This document shows positions 5,515 through 6,247 of a DNA stretch of 6,247 nucleotides, in pieces; position 1 is the first letter of the stretch, and every line of letters starts with the position of its first letter. Below the pieces are notes generated by a model. The model was not told the origin of the DNA. It worked only from the letters and a program-made list of their open reading frames with translations, and did no database searches. Made by a program: the position numbers and the translations under genes. Origin of the DNA: Pseudomonadota bacterium (lineage in GTDB: Bacteria > Desulfobacterota > Desulfobacteria > Desulfobacterales > Desulfosarcinaceae); contig JAEYRZ010000056.1 in NCBI GenBank assembly GCA_023435265.1, forward strand, positions 1-6,247, given 5' to 3'.

Positions 5515-6153
5515 ATGAAGCCTGAAGATACGAAGTCCATTCTGGAAGTCGATTATTTCGAGTGTTTGACCGGCAAACTGAGCACGCCGCCGTGCCGTGA
5601 AGTCGAACCGATCGGCGAGCGCATCCGCGCCATCCGCGAGGAAGAAGGGGTCTCGCTGGAAGATCTGTCGCGGCTGACCGGATTCGATATGGATTTGATC
5701 GCCGGAATAGAGAAGGGTGACGTCCAGCCGCAACTGGGGACCATGGTTAAACTTTCCAAGGCACTGCACAGTGCTTTCGGCCGGCTGGTCGGCGGAACGG
5801 GCGATAAATTGTATTCGATCACCCGCAAAGGCGAGTGCCGCCCCGCCGCCCGTTCGACCACCAAAACGGGCAAGAAGAACCTCTACAGTTACGCAAGCCT
5901 CGCCCCGGATGTGAAAGGCCGCCACATGGAGGCGCTGCTGGTCCAGCTGCTCCCCGCGACCGAGAAGGATATTTCGGTCCATGACGGCGAGGAGTTCGTT
6001 TTTGTGTTGAACGGTACGGTCTCGTTCGAGATCGGCGGCGAACACTTCGAACTCGAACCGGGCGACAGTGCCTATTATCTCGCGACCACGCCGCACTTTA
6101 TATCGGCCAAAGAAGACAAGGCTACCATCCTGGCGGTTCTCTACGAGGGCTAG
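5515..6153 (+). CDS. XRE-family regulator with C-terminal cupin domain
   Basis: This 212-residue protein joins a DNA-binding helix-turn-helix of the XRE/Cro type (about residues 33-90, recognition region SLEDLSRLTGFDMDLIAGIEKG at 47-68 with the typical IEKG end) to a cupin_2 beta-barrel (about 135-210). Proteins of this layout, such as PuuR-like regulators, bind a small ligand in the cupin and control nearby catabolic genes. The cupin motif 1 reads S154-x-H156-x3-E160-x6-G167, so the first His of the usual HxH pair is Ser. Motif 2 has PGD at 182-184 and His194. Metal binding may therefore be weakened or absent, fitting a ligand sensor more than an enzyme. The N-terminal 30 residues are an unassigned extension, and a basic linker (about 104-122) separates the domains. 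It probably regulates the dehydrogenase and/or transporter-ligase genes here, with an acid or CoA ester as signal (inference). The dispersed repeat begins at its stop codon. Confidence 0.9.
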   Translation: MKPEDTKSILEVDYFECLTGKLSTPPCREVEPIGERIRAIREEEGVSLEDLSRLTGFDMDLIAGIEKGDVQPQLGTMVKLSKALHSAFGRLVGGTGDKLYSITRKGECRPAARSTTKTGKKNLYSYASLAPDVKGRHMEALLVQLLPATEKDISVHDGEEFVFVLNGTVSFEIGGEHFELEPGDSAYYLATTPHFISAKEDKATILAVLYEG

Positions 6154-6247
6154 CAGGCTGTTGAAAAACTTCGCCTCGAGCCGTGATGCGGTGTTGCGCG
6201 GCTTTCAAAAATGCTCACATACTGCGTGTATGCTGCGCTTTTTGAAA
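6153..6247 (+). repeat. Large palindromic dispersed repeat, cut by the window end
   Basis: The element begins at the regulator's stop codon with GCAGGCTGTTGAAAA (6153-6167), passes through CTCGAG (6175-6180) and GCGCGGCTTTCAAAAATGC (6196-6214), and reaches a central hairpin: TTTCAAAAA at 6203-6211 is the perfect complement of TTTTTGAAA at 6239-6247, with CATAC/GTATG pairing inside. The sequence stops just as the second half starts, so the whole element should be a palindrome of roughly 140 bp. The copy at 4182-4241 is in inverted orientation. No protein is encoded. From memory, similar repeats are dispersed in Desulfosarcina-like genomes, which suggests a transposase-mobilised REP or MITE type. 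In RNA it would fold into a long stem after the regulator gene. Confidence 0.85.

Noticed and set aside
5407..6096. Minus-strand open frame of 229 codons
   Set aside because: It overlaps the XRE-cupin gene, whose domains and ribosome binding site are clear; the antisense product has no recognisable motif.

Overview
The window reads as a catabolic stretch of a GC-rich bacterial chromosome. It carries four metabolic genes and one regulator, all on the plus strand, for uptake, CoA activation and alpha,beta-dehydrogenation of a carboxylic acid. A LIV-type transporter ATPase, an AMP-forming acyl-CoA ligase, two acyl-CoA dehydrogenases and an XRE-cupin regulator lie together, and two kinds of palindromic dispersed repeat sit in the gaps. 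This is the style of Desulfobacterota (Desulfosarcina-like sulfate reducers or relatives degrading fatty or aromatic acids). The taxonomic guess rests on gene style and on my memory of similar repeats, not on a database search. No rRNA, tRNA, CRISPR array or transposase gene is visible.

Layout: 1-266 is non-coding and holds an inverted repeat built from a 9-nt unit (107-173). 267-1013 encodes a LivF-type ABC ATPase. Six bases later 1020-2657 encodes the acyl-CoA ligase, whose ribosome binding site lies inside the end of the ATPase gene. After a 146-bp gap comes acyl-CoA dehydrogenase 1 (2804-3946). A 308-bp non-coding region (3947-4254) follows. It holds a GC hairpin, a terminator-like inverted repeat, a promoter-like TTGACA box, two short dyads and an eroded copy of a palindromic repeat ending just before the next ribosome binding site. 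Acyl-CoA dehydrogenase 2 (4255-5412) and, after 102 bp, the XRE-cupin regulator (5515-6153) form the second block. The window ends inside a large palindromic repeat that starts at the regulator's stop codon and is the inverted relative of the copy at 4182-4241.

Likely joint working (inference): the LivF-like ATPase powers uptake of an organic acid through permease and binding proteins outside the window. The ligase makes its CoA thioester, and the two FAD-dependent dehydrogenases introduce double bonds and pass electrons to an electron-transfer flavoprotein, also outside the window. The XRE-cupin protein probably senses a small ligand of the pathway and controls one or both blocks. The substrate cannot be read from the sequence. 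The genes look intact and mostly ordinary; the most unusual material is the repeats and the regulatory gap between the two dehydrogenases.
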